64,000 nt of DNA from Oscheius dolichura (GCA_932521035.1 OW051495.1:3410001-3474000), one strand, 5' to 3'; counted from the first letter of the stretch, positions 39,997 to 53,072 are shown. Program-made: numbers and translations. The notes: generated by a model from the letters alone, not told the origin.

Positions 39997-42900
39997 CTGT
40001 AACAGGGGGAGGTCAGGGAGACATTATCGCCGAGGGGCCTTATCAGTCGGGAGAAAAGGGGAACGGGCAGACAGCTGGATCTGGGGGGAGGTCAACGATG
40101 TTCTTTGAACCTGTAGGGTCGCTCTTTGGCCACAGACCATCTAATTATGCATGGTAACTACAAGGTACACTACAGGTCCTCGTATTGTCACTCCCGACCA
40201 GTAAACGATGAGAGTAACCCGACCCCGTAAGAGAAAAATAAAATTAGCGGGAATTAATCCCGAACTCGTGGAAATCCGGAGGAAATCTAATAAGTTCTGG
40301 ACAAATAAGCGTGAGAACGGGAGGCGAGCCGAGGGAGACTCGCCCCGGAGAGTACTCCCCGAGAAAACTGGTTTCTGGTAGCCGGGCGAGGTAATTCAGC
40401 ATGGCAGACGGAACTGTTGAGAGAGCGAATGAAACAATTCTGACCGAATGAAACAAGGAAATGGTTTACAGCCAAGGCGGCTGATTCATCTCCACAACAA
40501 CAATGGTACAGCAAATGCTTTGGGCGCCCTCTGTCTGTTTGGTTTTCTCCGATAATTTCGGGTGATCAGCTCAGGAAGAACACCACTTTTTTATTATAGT
40601 CACAAAATATACAAGAAGATGGAGTGTTTATGTCGCGACCAAAGACATCGCCCAGGAAACCCGCGAGGATGCGTCCACCACATTACTTCGGCCGTTGTCG
40701 TTTTGCTTTCCGATTTCCGGTCTCGTTTATTTCAGCCTCCGTGATTGTTTGAAAGTTGGAATGAGCCATATGTCACACCTCTTTAAATTAGCCGCAACGA
40801 GCTCAGCGGGATCCGTCGGCGGAGTTCTGTAAATCTATTTAGCTCAAAGGGCATTCACCAGAAAAGGGACATAGGGAGATTCCCGGGAGCAATAAGGAAG
40901 AGTCGTCGTCCTCCTCCTCCACCCTCTGCCGTCTGCCGTGTCTCCGTGGTTTGCGTGACGAGGCCGCCGACGGAAATCTGAGCGGGGTGGGAGAAAAGGA
41001 TAAGTTCCATGATAGCGGCTTGTTTAGCAGCGAGGGGGCCCGCCATGTGTGCCGGGGCTTCGAAGCAGATGCTTCGCCCTTCGCAACGCTCCCTTCTGCC
41101 CCGGGGTTCCATGCCCCCTCGATCCCTCTCAATTGCACCCTCCCCAGCTCCGGAAGTCTTTACTTTCTGAACCCTACTACTCTCGTGGCTATTCTTTGTT
41201 CTGTTATGGTTATACCGGGAGGGGGGACTCATCCGGGCAGAGTGGCCCATAACCGAGTTTGGTCTGTGTTTGTTCCTCTGAGTCAGTTATTTGCTAGTCA
41301 GCGACTGTACTGCCCCGGGTCCCTCCAGCCTCCCCCACAGGAAGCCTCCATTACCCATAACCCTCAATCAGCTAACGACCCACAATGGCCCGGGCCACTT
41401 CGCACTCCCCTCGGCCAGATATAGTGGCTCAACAGTTCCCTCCTCCCCCCACTCCTCTAGATGTATTTCTTATGAAATTCGAGCAGTTGCATGAGAAGGA
41501 AAGGGCAAACAGCCCGAGCGATATGGCCATTGACCATCTCCCGCTACTTCCCCCAGGAGAACATATGTTTCCATTGAGAAGGCCCGCTGTGTTTTGGTAG
41601 TAAATGTGTCGTTAACTTGATTCCGCCAGAAGGAACCCTCTCTTGATCTCCCTCTCCTCTGCTCCGTATCCTCCGTCTCCTTTTAGGCCATACGGGTGGC
41701 AAATACGAGGTCAAGAAGTGCGTCTTATGGGCGAAGAGGGAGCCATTTTTTCTGCTGCTGCCATGACAAGGCAACAGTCGGGATGGGTACTTGTCCTTTT
41801 GCGACGAATAGGTACAACGGAGAGGATTGAGAACAAGGCTTTTTCGAGGGGGGCACGGGCCCGTCTGATCATTAGTTTAGAGGTATTACTTAGGCTCAAT
41901 TTACGTCTCCATTTCCGTGTCCGCCTTTTCTGGGGAAGTCACAAGATTGACACTTTACCCAGTTATTGGACTGGGAGCCACCTTCCATCCTCCCTGTAGC
42001 CCCGAGTTTTCCTAGTTACCTCACCAGCTATGTGTTATTGGCTAATTTCTCAGCTCAGGTATGTTTTCCCCTGTTCCATCCATCTTTTCTCCTTTAATTT
42101 ATTATCACACCATCCTCCTCCTCTGGCTGGCCTTCTCTCCCCTTTTTCCTCTTTTGCCCTTCCTTTTAATCCGGACCAGACACATGTCCATGCTCTCTTG
42201 TGTCATTTAACATCTGTATCGCTGTAATGTTGATTCAAGTGACGGATCGGCCTTCACACCTCCAGTCGGCTCTCATCTGTCCTCCTCGTCTTCACCCCCC
42301 GTCGGGTGAGTCTCCCCCGTCGTCCTGCCCTATCTGCCGGCCTGTTCCAGGAGAGGAGACATCTCAGAGGAGGCGATGAAGAGAGCTGCGAAATGTCGAG
42401 AGGTCAGTTCTGGAGATGTCATTACATAATAAAGGAGGACCCAAGGGACGGGCCAGCTGAAAGCGGACTTTTGGATAAAAAGGGATGACGAAGGACGCTC
42501 TCGGGACCGAATGACCACGAGATTTTTGATTTCAAGGAGATCCTTGGAAGGTACAAGGAAGCTCATTCAGCTATTGGGAGGACCCTCCGATCCCCTTGGA
42601 GAGCCACGGGATTTTTTAATTTAGGCCCGACCCGAGACGACAATAGGTGAGGAGGGCCTTGGATATGAAAAGGCCTCCTCCCAAGAGAGTCTTTGATCCC
42701 TAAAATTTTACGGAAATGAGTGAAACGAGAGCCGACTGTTTTCGTCTAATTTTCATGGTTCTCCCGGGGGCTCTCGACACTTCTTCCTCAAAAAATCAGC
42801 GTCTGCCCCTGCATAATCTGGCCGAAATCTCAGGTCCATGTCAATCCCCTCACCCCTTTTGGGTCTATTCCCATAGGGCCGGAATTCTTCTTCCGTAAAA

Positions 42901-43259
42901 AGAACAAAAATACCCGGCCCGGATCAAGCGGCGGGTAACAGCTGTTTCCGGATTGGCAACAATGGACAACGGGGAGATTTGTCTTGACCACATTCCGCTG
43001 GCCGTCTTCCTCGGTCCGGGAGGAGCAGGGGGAAGTGGAGGAATTGCCACGGGAGAGGCATATAAATATTAGATAGAGAAAGAAGTGGACCCTGGAAAGG
43101 CGGGTCCCACAGAAGAGGGGGAGGATGGCCCCCGGGGGCAGGGCCCTTCTCCGTTCATGCAATTGGCCGCTGCGCAGGAAACAGAAGTCGGCCTCATCAC
43201 CTCCCCGAGAGCGTCCTCCTCCTCCGGCCCCGTATCAGATTCCCCCTCATTGAGCCCCG
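39997..43259. other. Long spacer between the divergent UGT and K2P genes; no gene seen
   Basis: Several open frames up to 157 codons occur, but none has paired splice sites, a conserved pattern or a signal peptide. The stretch likely holds the divergent promoters of both flanking genes. Confidence 0.5.
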
Positions 43260-46200
43260 ATGGTCTTCCACTCCCGAAAAACTCACACCACCAAGTCCAA
43301 ACTCGACTTGGCCCAGGTATGGCCCCCCGCTTGGTCTCTCTCTTCCTTCCAATCGACACCACCAAATTAGGTAGAGGGGACTAATTCGATGAGGTCCAGG
43401 GGGCAAAGATGTTCGCAAAGGACAGGACAGCCATTTTCAGTGGTGGCCCTACATGCTCCACTGTGGGATGGTCTGCATCGTGGCTGTCTATGTCCTCGCG
43501 GGAGCCGAGATCATCAGGAGAATTGAGGCCAAGACGACCAACCAGACACAGGTGGGCGGCAGACGTTCCCTAGAGGACAGAGAGGTCTTTCAGGAGACAA
43601 TAGGACCAGCCTCCCGGGTGAAGCGACAACCAGAACATGAAATACGACATTCGGGTGAGTCATCCGTCTCTTATCAGATTTGGCCATTCAAATGAGCCGT
43701 TCGGATTCCATTACTCTCGGGAGGGGCGGCGAATCAACCCTCGGGATATCCTCCTCATTTCAGTGAGCCGGACGAAGAACTGCGTTCTATCAGCTATCAA
43801 TAAGATCACCGTCTCTTCGAACTGTGCACAGGTGGCTACCCGAATTCCACTTGGATAGAGATATCTTTAGAACTTGGGTGATGTTCATCTCCAACAGCTC
43901 GACCACTGCTACATGCCAGAACTTCTCCGCCTCCAGGAGAAACCGCACGACCAGCAGAAAGTGCCCGCGTCGTCCTCGGCCGACCAGGACATGTGGAGTC
44001 TGACGGACGCTGTCCTCTTCTGTTTTACCGTAATCACAACAATAGGTAGGTCTAAGAGGACAAGAGAGACAGACGAGCTTCCAGGATATGGAAATGTGGT
44101 GCCTCGAACGGACATGGGTCGTCTGTTCGTCATATTCTACGGGCTCATCGGTGTCCCCATCACCATGTTGGTCAGTCCCTCTCCTTGCTTACTCTTTCTA
44201 CTCGCCTTCCAGGTCATTGCGAACTTGGGTAAATTCCTGGCCACGCTGCTGAAACTGATGGCGAAGCCGTTGCTTCGATGTGTCTGTGGTTGCAGGAGGG
44301 CGTGTCGGACGAGGGGTGGAACGACGAAGGAAAAACAACGACTGGTCGAGAAACAGTCCAAACTCGTGAGTATTCTCTTCCCGTGGCCGGAATGGACCTT
44401 TTGAATCCGCGCCACGTTGTCTCCCCGGGGGAGGATTGCCCTCTTCGCAACTCGAAAGTCCACTTGTTGTTCTCCCTATTATTGGCTCCAAGTCGCAACC
44501 CCTCGGGTACTTTTTGTCCGTGATAAATGACCTTGTCAGTGAGTAAATTTTTCTTTAGGAAAAGTGCGGGTCAGATGGCTCGTCGACGACGGCGGAGGAG
44601 CCGGAGATTGAGGAGAACCAGGCGGCCGACGGCGCTGTCCTCTTCCTTTCCTTCATCGTCTACATCATTGTGGGCAGCCTGATCATCGCCGCCTACGAGC
44701 CGAATATGGACTTCTTCTCGGTTTGTTCAAGAGACACCAAAGGAAGACAGTCAATATTCAGGCGATTTACTTCAACTTTGTCACCCTCACCACAATCGGG
44801 CTGGGAGACCTCGTGCCACAGAAGGGAGAATGGCTGGTAGGCAACTTTCGTTTTTGGTGGACAGCTTGTGGGATTTTCTCTGGGAGCCGCGCTCCAATTT
44901 CCCGCGCTTCATCCCTTCTGTCCACATCTTCTCCTTCTTTCAGGTCTTCACTTTGATATACGTGGCCGTCGGACTGGCCCTGACGACGATAGCCATCGAA
45001 ATAGCGGCAGACACCTTGAAGAAGCTGCACTACTTCGGGAGGAAGATAGAGAACGTCGGAAATGTTCAGATATGGTTCGGGGGACAGAAGTAAGCCATCT
45101 TCTCGACTAGAGACAATAAAAGGGGTTCAGGATATCGATGAAGGCGCTGGTGAAGAACCTCGGTGACCAGCTCAATGTACCGGTAGAAGACTTGGAGAAT
45201 CTGAACATCGACAAATTCGTGGATGACGCCATCAAAGTCGAGGCCGGCGAGCTGTCGACACTCAGGGTTAGTCCCTTTCTTTTTTTTTGTTTTCCCTCTC
45301 GAACAACAGGTAGATTCATAGAAAACGGAGAGAATTTAGACACCACTGCGGCAGGTCCTCGCGGGCCCCAGTCAGGTATCCCCCTTGTTCTCACAGTATA
45401 AATTCTTTTCCTTCACTAACGCTGACTTCTCCTCTCTCGCAATTTCCTCCCAATTTTTAGAATACAAATAATAGAAAAGACTCATTTCAGCAAGACCGTG
45501 ACTGGATGAACTCGGCCTATTGGCGGGCGATCGAGAGTGGCAGTATGCACTTTGTGGATGATGATGATCTGGTGACGCTGCAATCGAACCGTAATTATTA
45601 TTCTGAATTTTGACCTCAGTGATACGAATGGGTATATAGATAAAGACTTTCGTTTCTTATTTTGTTAGCTGTTTCGGTTATGTAGAGTCTGCCTAGTTTA
45701 GCATGGGAGGAATATTTCTATGTTTACTAGAGGCATCCGCATCCTCCTCCACCACCACCGCGCCTTGTACAAGTGGCCACACAATTGCACACCTCCCATG
45801 GACCATAGAGGATCTCCCGCTTCCTGTCCTTTGTTATTTTCTCTTCCAGACATATACAGTCACTTTAGGATCTGATCGGCTCTTCCTCCGTCTGGCTGCC
45901 AGTGGATCGAAGACACCGTTGGTCGAGATAACCGAACACGCGCCGTTTGTTCCCACTCCCCGTATGCCTACCCCCATCGCGGCCAGCAGCTCTTCCCAAC
46001 TGCCCTACGGCTTTAGGAATGCCAACTTTCTTCCTCCTCCGGTAGGTGGCACCCGAGTATAAGAGATTCCTTCCAGACAATCGCCATGGGAACGCGGCCC
46101 ATTCCTAATATCGAGGAAGGCGCCGAACAACTGATTAAGACGTATAAGAAGACAAAACGAGGTCTGCTTGCCTTTTACAGTTCACGAAAAGGTTCAGAGA

Positions 46201-46337
46201 GAGACGTGGCCAACAGTCGGTGGAGTGCCGAGGCGAAGAAGCGCTACGATGAGTACCAGAAGATATGGAGCCAGTACAGGCAGACCTCACCCCGGGAGGA
46301 CGAGAAACCACCAGACAATCAACAGAAATTTCATTGA
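43260..46337 (+). CDS. Two-pore-domain potassium channel, TWK type
   Basis: Thirteen exons (43260-43316, 43441-43654, 43764-43831, 43871-44045, 44085-44170, 44213-44365, 44559-44720, 44762-44836, 44944-45089, 45131-45266, 45491-45590, 45860-46041, 46077-46337) give 604 residues. TM1 is MVCIVAVYVLAGAEII. Pore 1 is FTVITTIGYGNVVPRTDMGR (the Gly-Tyr-Gly is split by an intron), TM2 is LFVIFYGLIGVPITMLVIAN, TM3 is FLSFIVYIIVGSLIIAAYE, pore 2 is FVTLTTIGLGDLVPQKGEW and TM4 is VFTLIYVAVGLALTTIAIEI. These are leak channels setting resting potential as dimers. After the last helix comes a long cytosolic tail (DWMNSAYWRAIE, VDDDDLVTLQSN). If the splice donor after exon 11 is not used, the frame ends at 45613, giving a shorter isoform. 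Confidence 0.93.
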
Positions 46338-46405
46338 GCAGTGCATAAGACCCGTATATGTCTGTATTCCCGTCAAATATAAATATCCTAACATCGTCCT
46401 CCGGG

Positions 46406-46935
46406 TCAGAAGAGACTCCACTTGGCTTGCCGGAGTCGGCCGGTGCAGAGACAGCAGGTCATCCCGGTGGCCGTCAACATACAGGTCATCTCGTCCGTCT
46501 CGAAGTCACTGCAGTCAACCAGCTCAATGTGCTCGCAGTGGCCGGACTCGATCACAGCGTTGGAGATGTCTCGTCGGTGGCGATGAGGATGATTGGCCCA
46601 GGCCTGAGCTAGGGGATCGGCCATCGGAGCACTGAAATATAGTCAATCAGCTGGGAGAAGAGTCAGTTTTTGAGGATGACGCTGGGGGTAAACACTGGGG
46701 CTGGAACAGGGGGAAAGAGCTCTCACGGCCTTGACCAATGAAGAGTTTAGAAACATCAAAGACACTGGGGAAGACACCTAGCTGGCCCTATCAAAAATAG
46801 AAAGTCTTACACTCGATGTTCCCGGTCGCGGAGTATCCTCCTGAGCACTCGGAGGGTGTCGGCCCGTCCCTGTACCAGGATGTTGGCCAGGCCGGCAGCA
46901 AAGACAGCAGTCAGCAGGACGAAGATTCGCGCCAT
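46406..46935 (-). CDS. Small secreted cysteine-rich protein
   Basis: Two exons, 46935-46811 and 46631-46406, join in phase across a 179 bp intron to give 116 residues. A signal peptide (MARIFVLLTAVFAAGLANIL) is followed by a basic helix (RVLRRILRDREHR) and a C-terminal core with six cysteines: C-x7-C-x9-C-x8-CC-x-C (from HCEHIELVDC to CCLCTG). An RHRR just before the core could be a furin-type cleavage site, so a propeptide is possible. No family is recognised. It is convergent with the K2P gene, with stops 68 bp apart. A TATATA element lies about 145 bp upstream of the ATG. Confidence 0.6.
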
Positions 46936-48257
46936 TCTGGAAAGAAGTCGGATGATAAGTAGTAAAAAGACGGGGGAAGAGGAGTAGAACGCCGGAGCGA
47001 GCGAGGGGTTACAGCAGAAAACAGGTCGTCGTCTGGAGAAGGAGCGAGGGGTCAGCCAGGGAAGATGGGCTATATATCCCGGAAGAGGGGCGGTCCTCCT
47101 CCGGTGCTCCTTTTGGTCACATGGCGGAAGAAGAGGCTCTCCTCTCCGGAAACTGTCGCCAAACAGAGGCCGAGAGACTTTTTGGGACATGACGAGGCTC
47201 CTCTTTTGGCTATCGGCCAGCTCTGTTTGCCGAGATTAGATCGAGAGCAGCAGGCGAACAGCACCGTATTGGGAGAGCTACTTTTTCGGAGAACATTCTT
47301 TTCATCTCCTCTGAGAAATAGAAAAGTGTCATATAATTAGCAATAGAAGAGAAAAAGAAGGGAGATCGAAGGACGGCATCTGGTGATCTAGTGTCTGCCT
47401 CTCCTCCATCCTCCCTTGAAATAGTGTGACCAGCTGGTAAATTAGTTCCCGATACCTGACCAAAAATGGAAAAGGAGGTGCTTATCATGTGTTTGTCTCC
47501 GTAGTATTTCGATTGCTACGTTTCGTAGATGAGCTTGCACTGTTTCCAGTCCTGCCTGTTTGCTCCCGCGTCATCCTCCCGAGAAACAAAAACGCTTCCA
47601 GGTCAAGGGACCTCTATATAGAGCAGGTAGGGCCATTTTTGGACCGCGAGGGTCAGCACAGGCCAAAGGAGGACCAGAGTGGCCTTCTCTAGAGGGATAG
47701 AGAATATCTTTTAAAGGGGAGCACGGGTCAGGAAGGGGGAGGATAGAGGCATACCACTAGTAGGTAGTGTGTTATCTGTGAAATGGCCACCGGGGGCTAC
47801 TGGACTGTTTGTCGGTTTGACCTCTTCCGCTTCAACTCTCGACGTGATGTCAGGACAAACAGGGACTGGTCAGCTGAGGAGAAGAGGACCAGAGGCTCCG
47901 AGCGACCGTCTATTTGAAGGCAGGGGGCAGAGGCTGTTTATCACGAGGTGTAGTCCTTGGACACGCTGTTATTATGCACGGGGGACTGTCCTTTCCCGGG
48001 CCATCAACTGCAATAAAACAAGGACAGCGTGTTTCCCTCCTCGCGTGTGGCTAGCTATCAGTAACCCCCGTTCGCCTACCAGAGAACACCTCCTCCTCCT
48101 CCTCCCCCATTCAACTCAGGGAGTTAAAAGGCTTTTTTATGTCGCAGTTCAATTAGTTGGTGTTGCCGAAGAAGTGCAAAGTGTTTGCCGGGTCTTCTTC
48201 CTTCCGCGGCGTATCGCCTTTCCACTCGTCATCTTCACGCACAGTCACACTTGTCCA
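46936..48257. other. Divergent intergenic region between two secreted-protein genes
   Basis: Apart from the TATA-like element and a second TCTATATAGAG near 47610, nothing gene-like is seen. Confidence 0.5.
47074..47085 (-). promoter_or_regulatory. TATA-like element of the small secreted protein gene
   Basis: CTATATATCC on the plus strand reads GGATATATAG on the minus strand, about 140 bp before the ATG at 46935. Placement fits a core promoter with a short 5' UTR. Confidence 0.35.
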
Positions 48258-49580
48258 ATGCTGTTCGTCTCCCTTCTAGTAGTCCTCCTCCCGTCCCTGG
48301 CCAGTCCCGACTGTGTCGACCGCAGTCCCTACTGCAACCACAACGACTGCTCCGTTCGGCCTGGCTATGCCAGGGAATTCTGTAAGAAGACTTGCGGCAA
48401 CTGTACCGGTCCGTCTTCTTTATTTCCCTTTTCATAAATTACAGATTTCTGTGAGAATTCAAAGTTCGTCTCCTGTACCGAAGCCAGAAAGGGGGAGTGC
48501 GACTCCATGCTCCGGGATTACTGTCCCCTTCTGTGTGGGTCATGTCGGCCAAGGAAGCGAGGAGCCACCACGCCGTCTCCCCTTGAAAGCAGTTCAAAGA
48601 GGGCGGATAACAGTACCCCCTTAGTCATCCCTCCTGCATTGAGGTGCGTCTTCCCTTTGTCCCTCACAAATTGGCTATTTCAGTCTGGAAAAGGGCACTA
48701 CCGACAGGAATCCTTCTAAAGTCTCCTCTATCGTGTCTAACCAACTACCGGAGATCCACGAAGAGGTCATCTACCAGGCACCGGTGCCCGTCTTCCTGCC
48801 CGAGCTCCCCCAGCCGGAGCCAGTAAGGTGAGGGGCCCCACGCATTTGGTTCTTTTTGTGTGCCTGCGCGAGTTGGCAGCTGTCGGCCTCCGAGTGACCA
48901 GCACAACAACCAAGGCAGTTTAAGAAATGATTGAGCTCGGCGGCATACGGTAGCGTGTAAAAAAGCCTCTCTCCTCTTCCAGGTCGCCCTATTGGGCCCC
49001 GCATCCGACAGGATACTTTCCAACGACGCCGTCCACTATCCGACGCTCGCCCATCAGATCCTACTATCCCGTGGATCATACCAGTCTCTTCCCGGACAGA
49101 CGTCTCCAGGCTCTCGTGGCTCTGTTGGGATGTCGAGATCGCGACCCGGGGACGTGTTCCAAGATTACCGAAGAGACGTGTCTCTCTCGCCCCGGCTTCT
49201 ACCTCAAGCTCTGCCCTGTTCGTTGCCGCAACTGTGACGGTATCCATTATTAGGTTCTGGCACAAAAAGATACTTTAGGTCTCCAATGCTTCGACTCGAT
49301 CAAAGTGGACTGCGATGCTGTTCGCCACTCGGGAGGATGCCGTCTGGCAGCGGCCGCGGAATACTGTCCACGAACCTGCCAGCTGTGTTCCCTTCCGCCA
49401 TCCCTGGCCGACTCCATTTCTGTCTGCCGAGATGAATTGGACACGTGCCATCACCTGGCCGAGGGAGGACTGTGCGACAGTGCCGATGGCGATCTCCTCC
49501 GGCTCTACTGTGCCCGGAGCTGTGGCTTCTGTAAGCAGCCCCAGTACTACATGCAGTCCCCGTTCGTCAAGCAAAGGTGA
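48258..49580 (+). CDS. Secreted protein with five ShKT domains
   Basis: Five exons (48258-48408, 48445-48643, 48684-48827, 48983-49239, 49279-49580) give 350 residues. A signal peptide (MLFVSLLVVLLPSLASP) leads to ShKT-like units: CVDRSPYC...CKKTCGNC, CENSKFVSC...CPLLCGSC, a Pro/Ser-rich linker, CRDRDPGTC...CPVRCRNC, CFDSIKVDC...CPRTCQLC and CRDELDTC...CARSCGFC. Each has the six-cysteine CxxxCxxC-ending pattern typical of the nematode-expanded ShKT family. In nematodes such domains occur in cuticle, secreted-enzyme and immune-modulatory proteins and do not imply a venom. No enzyme domain accompanies them. It is predicted extracellular; the role is unknown. Confidence 0.88.
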
Positions 49581-50284
49581 CCCTTTCGTAATCCACAAAG
49601 ACGACGAGTTCAGCAAGACCAGGGCCTGAAGAACAGTTCGTACAAGAGAAGAACGCACATTACTGGTCTCTCCTCTCCTCCTAATAAATATTTCTGACAT
49701 TTGGCCCGTTTCCGCGCAGCAGCCATGTGGCCAGCTTTAGGTCGTCCAGCCATGTGTCGGGGTCAACTTCTGAGTTTACAGCGACGGTCTGACATGGCTG
49801 CTGTTTACGCCCTGCGCACTTGGGCCCATGGCACACTCGCGCGGCAGGAGCAGCCATAAACAATCCGGCTCCTGGATCCACCGAGGGGCACAGAGGGCAG
49901 GAGGACGGCCGTCGTCGTGTCGCGTGTCGTACTAGGTCCAATAGCTTTAGGCCCGTCTGGTGTGTGTCGGCGAGTTTTCTCCCCTGTTTGTCCGTCTACT
50001 GTTTGGCGTTTTGTTTGAAGCACACGCCCTTCCGGCTGGTCTACCGTGCATCTGGCCACCAGAGGGTCATGCCGCCGCCGGCCTCTGAAGACTATCCTCC
50101 CCACGGGGCCAGGTTCCCTCCTCCCTTTCCCCCTTGCCCTTCCGAGCAATGACCACTCGCTCAGCTGTAGGGGAACAGCTATTTTCACAGCAGTTGCTGA
50201 TTCACGCTCATTTCCAAAGCGCGGAGGAGAGGATGCCTCCTCCTCCTTCAGGCCCCTTACAGTAATCCCCTCTGGGCCTCTTCC
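49581..50284. other. Intergenic region; no gene seen
   Basis: AATAAA at about 49684 probably ends the ShKT gene. Open frames here lack splice or codon support. Confidence 0.5.
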
Positions 50285-53072
50285 ATGGCCGAGCCAAGAC
50301 ATATGGATGAGACGACGACTTCGGATGGCTTCGTTTTTGCCGTGAGTGTCCCATATGAGCCCGTGGTGTCCGCGAGTACCACCCCCGGCCAGTCGTCTCC
50401 GGCAGCACATGTGTCCAACTGTTGCTGCCCCGTGGGGCGGTCACTCTCCTGCCCATTACCGATCACGGCTCTCCCTCCACGTCCGTGCTGGCTCCTGTTT
50501 ACTCTTGCTTTTCTATTTGAGTGTTGCGCCCCTCCGCGCATGCGCCCTATCCGCTTTCAACTTTTGCCCCTACCAGTACGTCACGATCCCCCAGTTACCC
50601 ATCATCTGCCCCTCCTCCCTTCCCCCTGGGGCTACCGTGCCACCCAGAGAGTGCCGAGAACAGACCCAGGAGAAGCATGAGACTCTCGCGGCTGTCCTTT
50701 GTCTTACTCATACATTCCCCCGATTACTCAGAGAAACAGTTGGCGGAGGCGACTTCAAAGGGGGGAAATAGGTGATTGTATCCGACTAATGCTCCATATA
50801 TAGGCGGCTGGGAGAGTGACTGCCCTTCTGAGGCAGAAAGGGCCTCCACCGACTGTGGGCAGCCACCAGAGTCGGCCCCTGTTTGCCATCAACACCAATG
50901 GCTTCTTGACCCTCCAAAGATGCCCCCACCCTTACTGTTTCTTTATCCAATTCTCATCTTCCTATTCTACTCCAAAAAAACATTCAGCTGTGGCAGCAGC
51001 GGTTGAATTACGTAACTGTCCCCCCGCGCGTTATCCACAGGGAGGCGACCGTCCTCTAGTCTTCAAGGAGGCAGGAGGGCCACGGCCCTTGTCTGCTCGA
51101 ATGTGCGGTAGAATAAAGCTCCTTGTGTGTCCATCGGCATACCGTCTCTGCCTCTCCTTGACGGCTAACAAGCGGTAGCGACGACGGCATGTTTGTTCCC
51201 CCTCTGCTTGACCTCAAAACAGCTCGAGCAGCCGGGGCACTCCCTGCGGCACATCTGAGCCTCATCAAGGCCAGTTTATTCTGCCATGATCCCCCTGCCT
51301 ACATGTTTCGTCCTTCTCTCGTAAACTCTTCTCCCCTGATGAAATGTCCCCTTCCAGATGGAAGACACCTCCGAGTGCTTCGTCTGTCCGGACTGTTCCC
51401 AGCCGTTCTCCTCCCTAGAAGTACTCGAGGCCCATGTCGCGGACAGTCACCAGTCAGAGGTTAGACCCGTCTCATCTCCTAGTAATCCCCCTTCAGGAGG
51501 CAGAGATTCCCCAACAGCATTCCCCCAGCAGTTCGGGAGATTCCCAGGCGGACGAGGAGAGCCATGGCCTGGTCTGCCGCTACTGCCAGTCAGTCTTTGA
51601 GGAGCAGTCCCAGCTGAGCATGCACTACACCCTGATGCACAGGGACAAACCCCACTACACCTGTAGCACTTGCCAGGCGGTGTTCGCCGTGAAGCGGGAA
51701 CTGTCGACCCATATGAGACTGCACAGTGGAGAACAGCCACACAAGGTAGGGGAAGAGAGAAGGACAGGGATATGAGACGGTCTAGTGTACCCAGTGCGGG
51801 AAGGAGTTCGGGACGAGACAACTGCTGAAGAAACACTGGATGTGGCACACGGGACAGAGGAGCCACGTCTGTAACCACTGCAACAAGGCATTCTTCCAGG
51901 TATCTTTTAGATTAGAAAGGTGAGAGACACGCGTTTCAGAAGGGCCATCTGACACAGCACCTGATGATCCACTCGGGAGGACGGCCTCACCAGTGCCACC
52001 TCTGCCAGAAGACCTTCATATTCAAGTTCGACCTGAACCGGCACATGAAGATCCACGCGGAGAGGGGCTTCGCCTGCCAGCAGTGCGGCCGCTCCTTCCA
52101 GCGGCAGGTCTCCCTGGACGAGCACGTCCTCAAGTGCAAGGGACGGGCTCGCTCCCCGGCCGCTGCCTCCTCCCTGCCCAGCACCCCCCAGCCGGGATTC
52201 CCCTTCTTGCCGCCGTCGCCCCTTTTCTCAGCCGAACATATGGAAAAGGTAGGAGATGTCTTTCCATTCTAACAACAAAATTCAGATGGCCCAGAGTTTC
52301 CTTGCCCAGCAGCGGGCCCTTTCGGCCCTTTTGACCCCATCAGCACCGATTGCCCCCACACCAGCCCCGTTCTTCTGTCTTCTGTGCAGCCAGCACTTCC
52401 CCAACCAGCAGATCTTCGCCCTTCACATGTACACCACCCATATGAAACAAAACTCGACTCGGGAGATGAAGCCGTCCCTGACGCCGGAACATGGCCTAGC
52501 CCCGATCAAGATGGAGGAGGGCAACCCCGGCAGTGTGTGTGACAGTTCGTCCACCCTGTCCTCCTGCGCCTCCAGGTTGGTTCGGCTCCTTTCGAGTGTC
52601 GTTTACTGGCGGCGAGTGGCCCACAGGTGGCGGTCGGCTTTCTTCCACCCGATACAGTAGATATTCGAATGCCGCCTGTTGCTCCCGGGGAGGATCAGCC
52701 CGTTAGGGTCTAATCGGGTGTTTGTTTTGGGGACAAAGAAGTGCGCGAGTCAGATACCATAACATCTGCTGGCCGTTCCGGTCGATGACTGACCAAACCA
52801 GTGAAACAACACCGTTTTTCAGTCCGCAAAAGGTCTCTCCCGTGTCGAATTCTCCCTCGAAGTGTGACGGATGCGAGAGCCAACGAAGTAGGACTGCCGA
52901 GTTGGAGGATGCCCTCCGGGATGCCAATGAACAGGTGCGGAAGCTACGTGAGACAATGCGCCTCGTCCTCACGTCGGCATCCCAGCTGCTGGGTCAAAAT
53001 TCACCGGAAAATATACTCCAAACAGGAAACATCTTCCATCAACTCGGCAATGCCCTCTCCGGAGCTGTATAA
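50285..53072 (+). CDS. C2H2 zinc-finger transcription factor with C-terminal coiled coil
   Basis: Firm exons are 51358-51459, 51497-51745, 51786-51899, 51940-52248, 52286-52575 and 52823-53072 (437 residues from the ATG at 51358, which abuts an acceptor). They encode zinc fingers: CPDCSQPFSSLEVLEAHVAD, CRYCQSVFEEQSQLSMHYTL, CSTCQAVFAVKRELSTHMRL, CTQCGKEFGTRQLLKKHWMW, CNHCNKAFFQKGHLTQHLMI, CHLCQKTFIFKFDLNRHMKI, CQQCGRSFQRQVSLDEHVLK, and a separate finger CLLCSQHFPNQQIFALHMYT. The C-terminus has a coiled coil (SRTAELEDALRDANEQVRKL). A 5' exon at 50285-50341 (MAEPRHMDETTTSDG...) ends in phase 0 at GTGAGT and could be joined through an exon starting at 50577; that part is uncertain. DNA-binding specificity is unknown and no orthologue is named. 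Confidence 0.82.

Noticed and set aside
40951..41424. Open frame of 157 codons in the UGT-K2P spacer
   Set aside because: Pro/Ser-rich chance frame without splice sites or a signal peptide.
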